In this document: positions 27,917-35,660 of the stretch, one piece after another
Layout of the letters: each line of letters begins with the position of its first letter
Numbering within the stretch: the stretch's first letter is position 1
NCBI GenBank assembly: GCA_937892215.1
Contig: CALAVE010000044.1
Span: 41,891 to 105,890 of the forward strand
From: an uncultured Porphyromonadaceae bacterium
GTDB taxonomy: Bacteria > Bacteroidota > Bacteroidia > Bacteroidales > Muribaculaceae
Reading direction: 5' to 3'
DNA: 64,000 bases
Position numbers and translations under genes: made by a program
Notes under the pieces: generated by a model
Told to the model about the DNA's origin: nothing
Seen by the model: the letters and a program-made list of their open reading frames with translations, nothing else
Databases searched by the model: none

Positions 27917-28897
27917 TTAGCGGACTGCTACCTTATGGGTGGTTCCGTCGGCGACAACAATGTAGATGCCGGCCGGTAACCTGTGGTCGTTGCCGGTGCC
28001 CATGAGCATGCCCACAGTGTTGTACACAGCAACGTTTTCAGCGCCGCTCACTGTGATGAATCCGTGTCCGCTGACAACCTGAATTGTGTCGGCATTGATG
28101 TCGTTGACGCCCGACTGGTCGTTCTTTATCTGGAATGGAGCGTGAGTACCCCATTCAACGTTGTTCTTCGGACGGATAATGGTGCGGAGAGCGATGTAGT
28201 AACTGATGCCGTCAACGCCTTCGAAGGCCGACTTGAAGTTAACGGTGGCAGTCTCTCCCGGTGCTATGGTGAGGACATCGCTTTCTCCTGTGGTTAATAC
28301 GCGTGACAACTCCTTGTTGGCAATCATGAATGGAATTGTTCCCACATATTCACCTGTGCCGGAGTTAGTGATTTGTGCCGATGCGGTAACATTACCTGAT
28401 GTCATGTAGTAACTTGTGGGAGTGATGTCTTTCTTGATGTTAAGTGAGAAGTCGGTGCTACCGGTAACGGTGAAGTTGTAAAGTTCACCAACCCTATCTC
28501 CGTTCACGTCAATCATTTCCAACTGGTATTCACCTGTTTCCTCAGGCGCTCCGACTACGGCCTTGGAAATCACTTCGGTTCCCGTTGCAATCTGAAGACG
28601 CTGTCCCGGCTCGCCGTATATTTCGGCTCCGTTCTTCCATACGATGTAGTTCACGTCGCCGAAGTAATCTTCTCCGCTGTTGTTAAACACATAATAATCT
28701 ACTGTCACATTGTCCTTAGCCGTTGCGGCAAAGGCAAGTGTGGGCTTCTGGCTGAGGCCGGGAGCGGCTTGGCGTGTGCCAGCAGAGCGCAGATGACCTT
28801 GTGCGATGGAAGCGGCACGCTCCGGGTTGACCGGCTCGGCTTGCGTTAAGATAGCCATCCCCAAAAAGGCTATCAAGAGAAGTAAATTTTTCTTCAT
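27917..28897 (-). CDS. secreted protein with CARDB-like region and T9SS type A sorting domain
   Basis: A 326-aa exported protein: signal peptide 1-20 (ILTQA|EP). Residues ~22-70 (PERAASIAQGHL...LAFAATAKDNVTVDYYVFNN) look like the propeptide region found before C10/SpeB-type peptidases, but no peptidase domain follows. The middle contains one or two CARDB/Ig-like segments. The last ~65 residues (GVNDINADTIQVVSGHGFITVSGAENVAVYNTVGMLMG...LPAGIYIV...KVAVR) are a T9SS type A sorting domain, predicting type IX export and surface attachment. Function unknown. Confidence 0.75.
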   Translation of the reverse strand: MKKNLLLLIAFLGMAILTQAEPVNPERAASIAQGHLRSAGTRQAAPGLSQKPTLAFAATAKDNVTVDYYVFNNSGEDYFGDVNYIVWKNGAEIYGEPGQRLQIATGTEVISKAVVGAPEETGEYQLEMIDVNGDRVGELYNFTVTGSTDFSLNIKKDITPTSYYMTSGNVTASAQITNSGTGEYVGTIPFMIANKELSRVLTTGESDVLTIAPGETATVNFKSAFEGVDGISYYIALRTIIRPKNNVEWGTHAPFQIKNDQSGVNDINADTIQVVSGHGFITVSGAENVAVYNTVGMLMGTGNDHRLPAGIYIVVADGTTHKVAVR

Positions 28898-29033
28898 TTT
28901 GTTGATTTTATGAATGTTAAGTTAAAAACTCGTTTTTTGCACCATAAAATTACTTTAAAATAAAATTTTGTGCAAATTGTTTCAATGAATTGCACGTAAA
29001 AACCGGTGTGTGCGAAACAGGACAGGTGAATGC

Positions 29034-29180
29034 AAAAAAAATCCCTGACATCGACGTCGGGGATTGCTTAACTAATTAACCTTCTAATACCATTAACATA
29101 AACCTTAAACAATGAAAACTCTTAATCGTTATCACAACGTTCGTAGTTTCATAACCTTAAAAACTAATACCATGAAAACT
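29034..29180 (-). ncRNA. candidate small RNA with own promoter and terminator
   Basis: On the minus strand a promoter box TATCTTTG (29192-29185) is followed about 145 nt later by a strong intrinsic terminator: AATCCCCGAC (29065-29056), a six-base loop, GTCAGGGATT (29049-29040) and then eight T in all. The transcript contains a likely hairpin GTTAT...ATAAC near its 5' third and twice the string GGTATTAG. No convincing ORF lies on this strand. The transcript start is an estimate. It fills the gap between the T9SS-type gene and fdtB, and both neighbours are on the same strand. Confidence 0.7.
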
Positions 29181-29184
29181 GATG

Positions 29185-29192
29185 CAAAGATA
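29185..29192 (-). promoter_or_regulatory. promoter -7 box TATCTTTG for the candidate sRNA
   Basis: Minus-strand TATCTTTG, with a TTTTG element about 15-16 nt upstream (spacing a little short). Confidence 0.6.
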
Positions 29193-29349
29193 ATGCAGTT
29201 TTTCTTACAAAACATAATATTTGGCAAGAAAAATACATTGATTTAACAATTTTTTAAGTCAAAATCGTGACGGTTTGTAAGCGGTGTGTTCTATTTATTT
29301 GTAATTCAGACGTTTGCAGCAAAGCGTAAATAAGCCCATTAAACACTTA

Positions 29350-30474
29350 TTAGCACTTGAATTTGCTGATTATCGAGGCAATTTCCATTGCATCGCTATC
29401 GCTTGGGTGTGCAATGGGCAGGCTTATCACCTCGTGTGAAAGACTTGCGGTTACAGTTAGTTCGTCGGCAGCAAAGCGTAGGTAGCACGGTTGCATGTGC
29501 GGTGGTGTGGCGTAGTGGATGTCCCATCCTATTCCGTTACGGGTGAGGTATTCGGTTAAAGCCTCACGCTCTGGTGTGCGAATCACATACTGATGCCACA
29601 CTTGCCTTTCGTCGTGAAATATCTGAGGTTTCTTTATAAGCGGGTTTTGAATGTAGCGGTCGTAGATAGCCGCTATTTCGGCCCTGTGACAGTTCTCCTG
29701 ATTAAGGTGGCGGAGTTTTACACGAAGCATAGCGGCCTGTATTTCGTCGATACGGCAGTTTAACCCCTTGTATATATTGTGGTATCGGCGGTCGCTTCCA
29801 TAGTTGGCAATAGCCCTCACGGCGTCGGCAAGAGACTTGTCGTTAGTCACAACAGCGCCAGCATCGCCGAGTGCCCCCAGATTTTTGGTGGGATAGAAAC
29901 TCAGTGCTCCGGCATGTCCCAAACCACCTGTGGCTCGGGTGTCCCACAGACCATCGCAACTGCTCCTGGCACCAATGGCCTGGGCGTTATCTTCGATGAT
30001 GAGCAGATTGTGCTTTTTCGCCACGTCAACCAGAGTCTTGTCCCAGCATGGAGAGCCGTAGAGGTGGACAGGCATAACGGCTTTCACATCGGGCGTGATG
30101 AGGTCTTCAAGCCGATTGCTGTCCAGATTCATGGTCAGTTCCGATGGCTCGCACAGGCATGGCTGCAGGTTGTTATCACTGATGGCAAGAATAGTGGCGA
30201 TATAAGTGTTGGCCGGTACTATCACCTTGTCACCGTCGTGGAGGAGGCCCAGTTCCTTGTAGGCCCTGAGTATGAGGCGTAGTGCATCCAGCCCGTTACT
30301 GACGGCCACGCAGTGCTCAGTTTCGCAAAGCCTGGCTATCTCCTGCTCAAGTAAGCGTGTCTGCTCTCCTTTCAGATAATGTCCGGATGCAATTACGCCG
30401 CAAGCGGCCTGCTGAAGTTCATCCAGATATGGCGCGTTAGAAAGGGCGAGATTGAGGAAGGGATATGTTTTCAT
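29350..30474 (-). CDS. fdtB: dTDP-3-amino-3,6-dideoxyhexose transaminase (DegT/DnrJ/EryC1/StrS family)
   Basis: A 374-aa PLP aminotransferase of the sugar aminotransferase family. The PLP lysine lies in SFYPTKNLGALGDAGAVVT; NGLDALRLIL and IIEDNAQAIGA are further family blocks. It should aminate C3 of the dTDP-3-keto-6-deoxyhexose made by the upstream isomerase(s). The name FdtB rests on the context rfbB-fdtA-fdtA-fdtB; QdtB (gluco form) is the alternative. It overlaps the preceding gene by 4 nt. No N-acyltransferase (FdtC/QdtC) follows. Confidence 0.88.
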   Translation of the reverse strand: MKTYPFLNLALSNAPYLDELQQAACGVIASGHYLKGEQTRLLEQEIARLCETEHCVAVSNGLDALRLILRAYKELGLLHDGDKVIVPANTYIATILAISDNNLQPCLCEPSELTMNLDSNRLEDLITPDVKAVMPVHLYGSPCWDKTLVDVAKKHNLLIIEDNAQAIGARSSCDGLWDTRATGGLGHAGALSFYPTKNLGALGDAGAVVTNDKSLADAVRAIANYGSDRRYHNIYKGLNCRIDEIQAAMLRVKLRHLNQENCHRAEIAAIYDRYIQNPLIKKPQIFHDERQVWHQYVIRTPEREALTEYLTRNGIGWDIHYATPPHMQPCYLRFAADELTVTASLSHEVISLPIAHPSDSDAMEIASIISKFKC

Positions 30475-30911
30475 TGCTTCTTGCCGGCTGTTAGTTGCTT
30501 GAATTCGCTGTAATCACGGACGTAGTCCGCTTCGTCGTAGTGGTGTGACGACAGGACCAGACACACCGACCCCGATGAGAAATTATCGAGTACGCGCCAG
30601 ATGCCTGGTGGTATGAGTAAGCCTTTGTACGGGCGGTTGAGACTGACCGTGCTGGAATGCATGCCATCGTCGATGGTGACGTCGAAACTGCCGCTGATGG
30701 CTACGAGAAACTCGGCACATTCGCGGTGCGAGTGTCCGCCACGGGATTCTCCACCGGGCACGTCGTAGAGGTAGTAGGTTCGCTTTATCTCGTAGGGGAT
30801 TTGTGCCATGTTCTCCACCACCGTGAGGTTTCCGTTCTCATGGTGATGCTTGCTGAGTTCTATTACCCGGCATTCGCTTATTCGTGAAGTGGCATGGCTG
30901 TTATGTTTCAT
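30471..30911 (-). CDS. fdtA: dTDP-4-keto-6-deoxyhexose 3,4-ketoisomerase (FdtA/WxcM-like cupin), copy with intact HxH
   Basis: A 146-aa cupin of the WxcM/FdtA family. The active-site loop YDVPGGESRGGHSHRE carries His60 and His62, matching the His pair described for FdtA and QdtA. The barrel strands SGSFDVTIDDG and LIPPGIWRVLDNFSSGSVCLVLSSHHYDEADY are typical. It should move the keto group from C4 to C3 of dTDP-4-keto-6-deoxyglucose before transamination. It overlaps both neighbours by 4 nt. Confidence 0.88.
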   Translation of the reverse strand: MKHNSHATSRISECRVIELSKHHHENGNLTVVENMAQIPYEIKRTYYLYDVPGGESRGGHSHRECAEFLVAISGSFDVTIDDGMHSSTVSLNRPYKGLLIPPGIWRVLDNFSSGSVCLVLSSHHYDEADYVRDYSEFKQLTAGKKQ

Positions 30912-31312
30912 TTGCCTGTAAGTTTCAAGTATTCGTCAAAGTCTTCGATGTAGTCGGCCGGGTCGTATTTAGTGTCGGAGAGGACCAGAACCACGGAATT
31001 AGTGGAAAAATTGTCGATTTTCCGCCATGTCATGGGTGGCACATAGAGCCCGTAGTAGGAGCGGCACAAGTGGAACCGCTGCTCACCGTCGCCATTATCG
31101 AGGACTACGTCGAAGCTGCCCGACAGAGCCACAATGAGTTCCTGCTGAGTTCGGAAGGCGTGCCCGTTGCGGTACATTCCGCCGGGCACGTCGTAGATCC
31201 AGTAGGCGCGCTCCAGACGGAACGGTAACTGTATCTCACTCTCAATCACCGACAGATTGCCTCTTGGGTCGATGATTCGCGGCAGGTCCACTATGTGAGG
31301 CTCATGGGTCAT
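30908..31312 (-). CDS. FdtA/WxcM-like cupin, second copy with HAF in place of HxH
   Basis: A 134-aa paralogue of the next gene. The same loop reads YDVPGGMYRNGHAFRTQQE: His51 is kept, but the second histidine is Phe53. The rest of the cupin (SGSFDVVLDNGDGEQRFHL, VPPMTWRKIDNFSTNSVVLVLSDTKYDPADYIEDF) is well preserved, so it is not a decaying gene. It may be an isomerase of different stereochemistry or a non-catalytic partner. It overlaps rfbB and the other copy by 4 nt each. Confidence 0.85.
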   Translation of the reverse strand: MTHEPHIVDLPRIIDPRGNLSVIESEIQLPFRLERAYWIYDVPGGMYRNGHAFRTQQELIVALSGSFDVVLDNGDGEQRFHLCRSYYGLYVPPMTWRKIDNFSTNSVVLVLSDTKYDPADYIEDFDEYLKLTGK

Positions 31313-32508
31313 CGGTTGCCGTACATTTCTTCGTAGTATTTCTGATAGTCGCCGGAAGTGACGCTATTCACCCATTCCTGATTGTCGAGGTTCCAGCGGA
31401 TGGTTTTTTCGATGCCTACGGTGAATGGAGTCTCGGGGTACCATCCCAGTTCGCGGGCAATCTTCGATGGGTCGATGGCGTAGCGCATATCGTGTCCCGG
31501 TCGGTCGGTGACGTAGGTTATCAGCCCTTCGTTTATGTCCTCCACCTTGCACTTGAGCAGAGCCTGATACTTGGGCTCCTCTTTCATGATGCGCGCGATG
31601 ATGGCGATGGTGAGCTTAACGATGTTGATATTGCTCTCCTCGTTGAAACCGCCGATGTTGTAAACTTCGCCGATTCTTCCATTGCGGAGCACCATGTCTA
31701 TACCCTTGCAGTGGTCTTCAACATAGAGCCAGTCGCGCACGTTCTCACCCTTTCCATAGACGGGGAGTTTCTCTCCTGCGAGTATGTTCTTGATGATGAG
31801 CGGGATAAGTTTCTCGGGGAAGTGATATGGGCCGTAGTTATTGCTGCAGCGGGTGATATTGATGGGCAGTCCGTAGGTTTCATGATATGCCATGGCAATC
31901 ATGTCGGCACTGGTCTTCGAGGCGGAGTAGGGCGAGCGAGGGCTCATGGGGGTGGTTTCGGTGAAGAAGTGTTCACCGTAAGTCTTCATGTCGGTTCTTC
32001 CGCCTATCACCTTGCGTATGTCGTCGGTAACGGGCAGCGGGCGTGGCTCATCAAAGTCCTTATGCAGAGAGCCATACACTTCGTCGGTGGAAATTTGCAA
32101 GTATTTCTTACCTTCCTTGTAGATGTTGTTCCCATTAGCGTCCTTGCCCGTGAGCCAAGCGTTGCGTGCGCAGTCGAGCATATTCTGTGTGCCCAAGATG
32201 TTGGTCTCGAGGAAGAGGCGCGGGTTGGTGATGCTTCGGTCCACGTGGCTCTCGGCCGCGAAGTTTACGATGAAGTCCACATCGTTGTCTCTCAATAGTT
32301 CGCTCACGAGTTCATGGTCGCCAATGTCACCTTTTACAAAGGTTACGTTGGGGCGCTGAATCTCATCCTTAATCGAGGCCAGATTTCCGGCATAGGTGAG
32401 GGCGTCCAGAATAATGATTCTAATGTCGTTGTCGTACTTTTTAAGCAGATACTTCACGAAATTACTTCCTATGAAGCCTGCGGCACCGGTTACAAGATAT
32501 GTTTTCAA
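31309..32508 (-). CDS. rfbB: dTDP-glucose 4,6-dehydratase
   Basis: A 399-aa NAD-dependent dehydratase of the extended SDR family that makes dTDP-4-keto-6-deoxyglucose. It shows GAAGFIGSNFVKYLL (NAD site), SESHVDRSI-type block (AAESHVDRSI), STDEVYGSL with catalytic Asp-Glu, and YSASKTSADM with the SDR Tyr/Lys. It is ~40-50 residues longer than many RmlB proteins, mainly through insertions around residues 115-135 and 155-185, as in other Bacteroidetes copies. First gene of the four-gene overlapping set; rmlA is not in the window. Confidence 0.95.
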   Translation of the reverse strand: MKTYLVTGAAGFIGSNFVKYLLKKYDNDIRIIILDALTYAGNLASIKDEIQRPNVTFVKGDIGDHELVSELLRDNDVDFIVNFAAESHVDRSITNPRLFLETNILGTQNMLDCARNAWLTGKDANGNNIYKEGKKYLQISTDEVYGSLHKDFDEPRPLPVTDDIRKVIGGRTDMKTYGEHFFTETTPMSPRSPYSASKTSADMIAMAYHETYGLPINITRCSNNYGPYHFPEKLIPLIIKNILAGEKLPVYGKGENVRDWLYVEDHCKGIDMVLRNGRIGEVYNIGGFNEESNINIVKLTIAIIARIMKEEPKYQALLKCKVEDINEGLITYVTDRPGHDMRYAIDPSKIARELGWYPETPFTVGIEKTIRWNLDNQEWVNSVTSGDYQKYYEEMYGNR

Positions 32509-32550
32509 ACTAATTTATATTTTATTTGTTTCTATTTCATTATTAACAAG

Positions 32551-32558
32551 CAAAGGTA
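32551..32558 (-). promoter_or_regulatory. promoter -7 box TACCTTTG for rfbB-fdtA-fdtA-fdtB
   Basis: Minus-strand TACCTTTG 42 nt before the rfbB ATG. Confidence 0.65.
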
Positions 32559-32642
32559 AGAAATATTGTTGAAAAAAGAAATCTTATGGCCATGATAGTT
32601 CAAATATTCTGCTTTTATGGCTGAGTTATGGCGAAAAAACGC

Positions 32643-32650
32643 TACCTTTG
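32643..32650 (+). promoter_or_regulatory. promoter -7 box TACCTTTG for the SpoU methylase gene
   Basis: Plus-strand TACCTTTG 47 nt before ATG 32698. Confidence 0.65.
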
Positions 32651-32697
32651 TAGATTAATGAACCGGAAAGAGAGCCATCTCGAAGGAGGACAGAATT

Positions 32698-33492
32698 ATG
32701 AAGCAGACGTTAAAAATCAGTAGCGCGCACAACGAGAAAGTGAAGTTTCTGCAGGAATTACAGCAGAAGTCGGCTGTGCGCCGTGAAACGGGGCTGGCCG
32801 TGGTGGAGGGACTGCGTGAGATGGGGCACTGCCTAAGGGCCGGATACGAGTTCCACTCGGTTTTCTTCTGCCCGCCGCTGATAGGCGAAGGTGCAATGCG
32901 GAGCATAGACGGATACGGATGTAAGTGCTACGAGGTGTCGCGAGAAGTGTATGAGAAGGTGGCCTATCGCGGCTCCACAGAGGGCGTGATAGCCATAGTG
33001 GATCAGAAGCGTATAATGCTTGCCGACTTGTCGCTGAGTGAGCATCCGCTGATAGTGGTTCTGGAGAGCGTGGAGAAGCCTGGTAACCTGGGAGCCGTGC
33101 TGCGCAGTGCCGATGCAGCCGGTGCCGATGCCGTGCTTGTGTGCGACCCGTTGACCGACCTGTATAACCCCAATCTGATTCGTAGTTCCATCGGTGCAAT
33201 TTTCCGGGTGCCGTGTGTGGCATGCGCGTCTGGAGAGGCCATAGATTTCCTGAAAGGCAAGGGGATTAAGATACTCACAGCCCAGTTGCAGGATTCAGAA
33301 CTGTACTACGACACCGATATGCGCTGTGGCACCGCCATAGTGATGGGAACGGAATCTACGGGGCTGACCAATGTGTGGCGCGAGGCGGCCGATGCCCATA
33401 TCCGCATACCTATGAACGGTGAATTGGACTCTCTTAACGTGTCGGTGAGCGCGGCCATACTGCTGTTTGAGGCGGTGCGCCAGCGGAATTAG
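32698..33492 (+). CDS. TrmH/SpoU-family RNA 2'-O-methyltransferase
   Basis: A 264-aa SPOUT methyltransferase. The N-terminal ~100 residues form the substrate-binding (SpoU_sub_bind-like) domain. The catalytic knotted domain has motif 1 LESVEKPGNLGAVLRSADAAG, motif 2 IVMGTESTGL and motif 3 IPMNGELDSLNVSVSAAI. It should methylate a ribose in rRNA or tRNA; the exact target (for example 23S rRNA) cannot be told. GGAGGACAG precedes the ATG. Single gene with its own promoter. Confidence 0.92.
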   Translation: MKQTLKISSAHNEKVKFLQELQQKSAVRRETGLAVVEGLREMGHCLRAGYEFHSVFFCPPLIGEGAMRSIDGYGCKCYEVSREVYEKVAYRGSTEGVIAIVDQKRIMLADLSLSEHPLIVVLESVEKPGNLGAVLRSADAAGADAVLVCDPLTDLYNPNLIRSSIGAIFRVPCVACASGEAIDFLKGKGIKILTAQLQDSELYYDTDMRCGTAIVMGTESTGLTNVWREAADAHIRIPMNGELDSLNVSVSAAILLFEAVRQRN

Positions 33493-33566
33493 GCCAACTT
33501 TGTCTTGTGAGTTTTCTTGATTCAGGTTATTTTATTGTTAACCAATACACTATATAAGTGACACTT

Positions 33567-34676
33567 ATGAACAAACTTTTAATGTTCCTGCTTTTCGCAG
33601 TTATGATAGCGGCCACGGCATGGGCCGTGAGGTCGGGATGGGGCTATAGTGGCTTCGAGACAATGTCGGTGAGTGAATTTGAGGCGTTACTTTTGCACCC
33701 TGATAGTGTGCTACTGCTCGATGTGCGCACGCGCGCAGAGTTTGAGCAGGTGCATATCAGCGGGGCATTGCCAGTTAATGTGAATGATTCCAACTTTATT
33801 AAGCGTGCTAAGGATCTGATTCCGCCCGGAATCACGGTGGCAGTGTATTGCCGGAGCGGCAAGCGCAGTGCCCGGACGGCCTCGATGCTGACCGACGAAG
33901 GTTATCGCGTGGTGAATCTGGGTGGAGGCATCATAGCGTGGCAAGGCGAAGGGCGTCCGGTGGTGACGCGTAAGCCCGGTGCCGAATGTGTCTCTGCCGC
34001 CGACCGGAATTTGAAAGTTGGGGGGAAGGACATCCCTGTGAAGATAATCAGTTTCAATCCGGCGTTAACGCAGGTTAGGATTCAGATGTTTGAGCGCCCT
34101 TCGATTTCCAATCCGCGCTGTCTGCTCGCCGTGGAGGCCGCATTCACCGGTAAACTGCTGGAAGACAGCACGCATTTCATGCCATCGAACATTTGCGGCG
34201 ATTATGTGATAAACGGCAAGCGATTCACCGGTTATGAGGAGGCTACGACCACAACCGGTTGCCTGTGTGTGACACCGGGCGGAGTGAGCGTGGAGCGGGC
34301 AAGTGAAGAAGTTGTTTCGCGAGCACAGGTGTCTGGGGGCTACCTTTTCCATCAGATTCTGCTCGTGGAGAACGGGCAGGACTGCTATGTGGACCGTCAG
34401 CCCAAGAAACGCACCGACATTGAGTATTACCGCTCGTTGGCTCAGATGCCCGATTCGTCGCTGTGCATTGTCCAGTCCACCGCCGAGATGAACCTAACGG
34501 AGTTCATCGCGGCCATGTGTCAGATAGGTGTGAAATCGGCAATCTATCTGGATATGGGATTCGGTTGGAACTACGGCTGGTATCGCTCGCAGGTCGGCGC
34601 TGAGCCTGAACTGCTCTTCCCCGTGGCGCGCAAGACACGCTATCAGACTAACTGGCTGATTGTGGAGCCGAAATAA
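33567..34676 (+). CDS. rhodanese domain fused to a phosphodiester-glycosidase-like domain
   Basis: A 369-aa envelope protein. Residues 1-21 form a signal peptide or anchor. Residues ~30-135 are a rhodanese domain with the active-site loop VAVYCRSGKRSA (Cys95). The C-terminal ~230 residues (from NLKVGGKDIPVKIISFNPALTQVRIQMFE to SAIYLDMGFGWNYGWYRS) resemble the NAGPA/phosphodiester glycosidase (DUF2233-type) fold, where GDYVINGKRF and a late D-M-G-x-G-W motif are typical. The second assignment is tentative. I chose ATG 33567; the frame opens with GTG at 33558. Confidence 0.7.
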   Translation: MNKLLMFLLFAVMIAATAWAVRSGWGYSGFETMSVSEFEALLLHPDSVLLLDVRTRAEFEQVHISGALPVNVNDSNFIKRAKDLIPPGITVAVYCRSGKRSARTASMLTDEGYRVVNLGGGIIAWQGEGRPVVTRKPGAECVSAADRNLKVGGKDIPVKIISFNPALTQVRIQMFERPSISNPRCLLAVEAAFTGKLLEDSTHFMPSNICGDYVINGKRFTGYEEATTTTGCLCVTPGGVSVERASEEVVSRAQVSGGYLFHQILLVENGQDCYVDRQPKKRTDIEYYRSLAQMPDSSLCIVQSTAEMNLTEFIAAMCQIGVKSAIYLDMGFGWNYGWYRSQVGAEPELLFPVARKTRYQTNWLIVEPK

Positions 34677-34769
34677 AGCCTTGTGAGCGGTGCCGTGCGA
34701 AATCAATGATTCGTAACGTTGGCTGTCGCCGAAGTTACTGTCACTCGGCAAAAAAAAGAATAAATTCTT

Positions 34770-34800
34770 TTTGTTTTGCGCTCGTTTATTCGTAACTTTG
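34770..34800 (+). promoter_or_regulatory. consensus promoter TTTG-N19-TAACTTTG
   Basis: TTTG at 34770-34773 and TAACTTTG at 34793-34800 with a 19-nt spacer, the best match to the Bacteroidetes consensus in this part. The next gene starts 242 nt later, so the leader is long. Confidence 0.7.
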
Positions 34801-34883
34801 CAGCGTGCTTAGAGAAATTGGCACGATTTTTGCTGGAATTATACGGAGAATACATATCCATCAATTTATGACTGACACATAAG

Positions 34884-35042
34884 GTTTGCTCATTATCCCA
34901 TTCTAAATGAGGAATTTTTTATAACTGCAAAACACTGCTTCGGCATTGCCGCAAGTGGTGCTGGTGCTCTCTTTGTCCCTGCGGTGGGGCTCGGAGGCGC
35001 TGCAGTGAGGTAAATTATTCGTTCATTTAAAATGTTGGTATT
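34884..35042 (+). other. long leader with hairpin and broken small ORF
   Basis: The leader of the 35043 gene holds a hairpin CTCATT...AATGAG (34889-34911 region) followed by GAATTTTTT, which could attenuate transcription. From ATG 34907 only five codons are open, but one extra T in T6 (34915-34920) would give a 35-codon GC-rich ORF ending at TAA 35011-35013, encoding a hydrophobic Gly/Ala-rich peptide (MRNFFITAKHCFGIAASG...). Coding status is unproven. Confidence 0.35.
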
Positions 35043-35471
35043 ATGAGTAAAACTTACGAACTGGTGTGCAAAAGCACACTGGAGAATGGCGTGGTCCAGA
35101 TGGATCCGAAGGAGTTTGGTGAAATGGTGTCGCGTGAAATGCGCGATATCCGATGTTGTGACAACGTGTGCCACAAGGCGCACAAGGCGATGTTGCTGGG
35201 CGATATGTGCCGTAACTGCGGCTATCCTTTCACGGCGCTGAAGGTTTACCGTTACGGGCTTCGCGCGGTTTATGACGAGGAATACGCCATGATTCACCAC
35301 AAGGTGCGCCGCTACATGAGCAACAACATGTATCTGGAGCATGAAGCCAAGTTACTGGCCCACCGCATCGACATGGTGCTCTGCGAGCAGTATGGCACGG
35401 CGCATGCCGGTGAGGCACTCCGCCAGTTGCGACGAACCTACGCTGACATAGCGTTTCTGGAGGCGACCTGA
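35043..35471 (+). CDS. small cytoplasmic protein with Cys/His clusters, unknown function
   Basis: A 142-aa protein I do not recognise. Residues ~36-65 contain two Cys/His groups, RCCDNVCHKAH and DMCRNCGYP, which could bind zinc. The rest is helical with many Arg/Tyr (ALKVYRYGLRAVYDEEY, MIHHKVRRYM). No signal peptide or membrane segment. It has good codon usage, a consensus promoter with a long leader, and a hairpin after it, so it is very likely expressed. DNA or RNA binding is a guess from the basic residues and Cys pairs. Confidence 0.7.
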   Translation: MSKTYELVCKSTLENGVVQMDPKEFGEMVSREMRDIRCCDNVCHKAHKAMLLGDMCRNCGYPFTALKVYRYGLRAVYDEEYAMIHHKVRRYMSNNMYLEHEAKLLAHRIDMVLCEQYGTAHAGEALRQLRRTYADIAFLEAT

Positions 35472-35497
35472 CGCAATGCCAGTGCTTTAGCCGAATC

Positions 35498-35537
35498 AAT
35501 CCCCATAACTGAGCACACAAGCCCGGTTGTGGGGATT
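35498..35537 (+). terminator. probable terminator of the 35043 gene
   Basis: 12-bp stem AATCCCCATAAC (35498-35509) and GTTGTGGGGATT (35526-35537), with one G-U pair, followed by TCTGTTTCTG. The T tract is interrupted. Confidence 0.55.
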
Positions 35538-35590
35538 TCTGTTTCTGAGGTGATTTTTTTCTGAAACATTTTTTGAAAAAAACGGGTGAT

Positions 35591-35607
35591 GTACCGCATT
35601 ATGGTAC
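35591..35607. promoter_or_regulatory. inverted repeat upstream of the HD-hydrolase promoter
   Basis: GTACC (35591-35595) and GGTAC (35603-35607) around a 7-nt spacer, ending 10 nt before the -7 box. Possible operator; short enough to be chance. Confidence 0.25.
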
Positions 35608-35617
35608 AAAGCGGCAT

Positions 35618-35625
35618 TACCTTTG
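35618..35625 (+). promoter_or_regulatory. promoter -7 box TACCTTTG for the HD hydrolase
   Basis: Plus-strand TACCTTTG 35 nt before ATG 35661. Confidence 0.65.
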
Positions 35626-35660
35626 TAACCATAATAATCACCTAAATATCAGTTAAGAGT

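Noticed and set aside
29112..29246. 44-codon plus-strand ORF inside the candidate sRNA
   Set aside because: Antisense to the promoter-terminator unit; no plus-strand promoter seen, so the RNA reading on the minus strand is preferred.
31492..32298. 268-codon frame antisense to rfbB
   Set aside because: Shadow frame; rfbB is complete and well supported.
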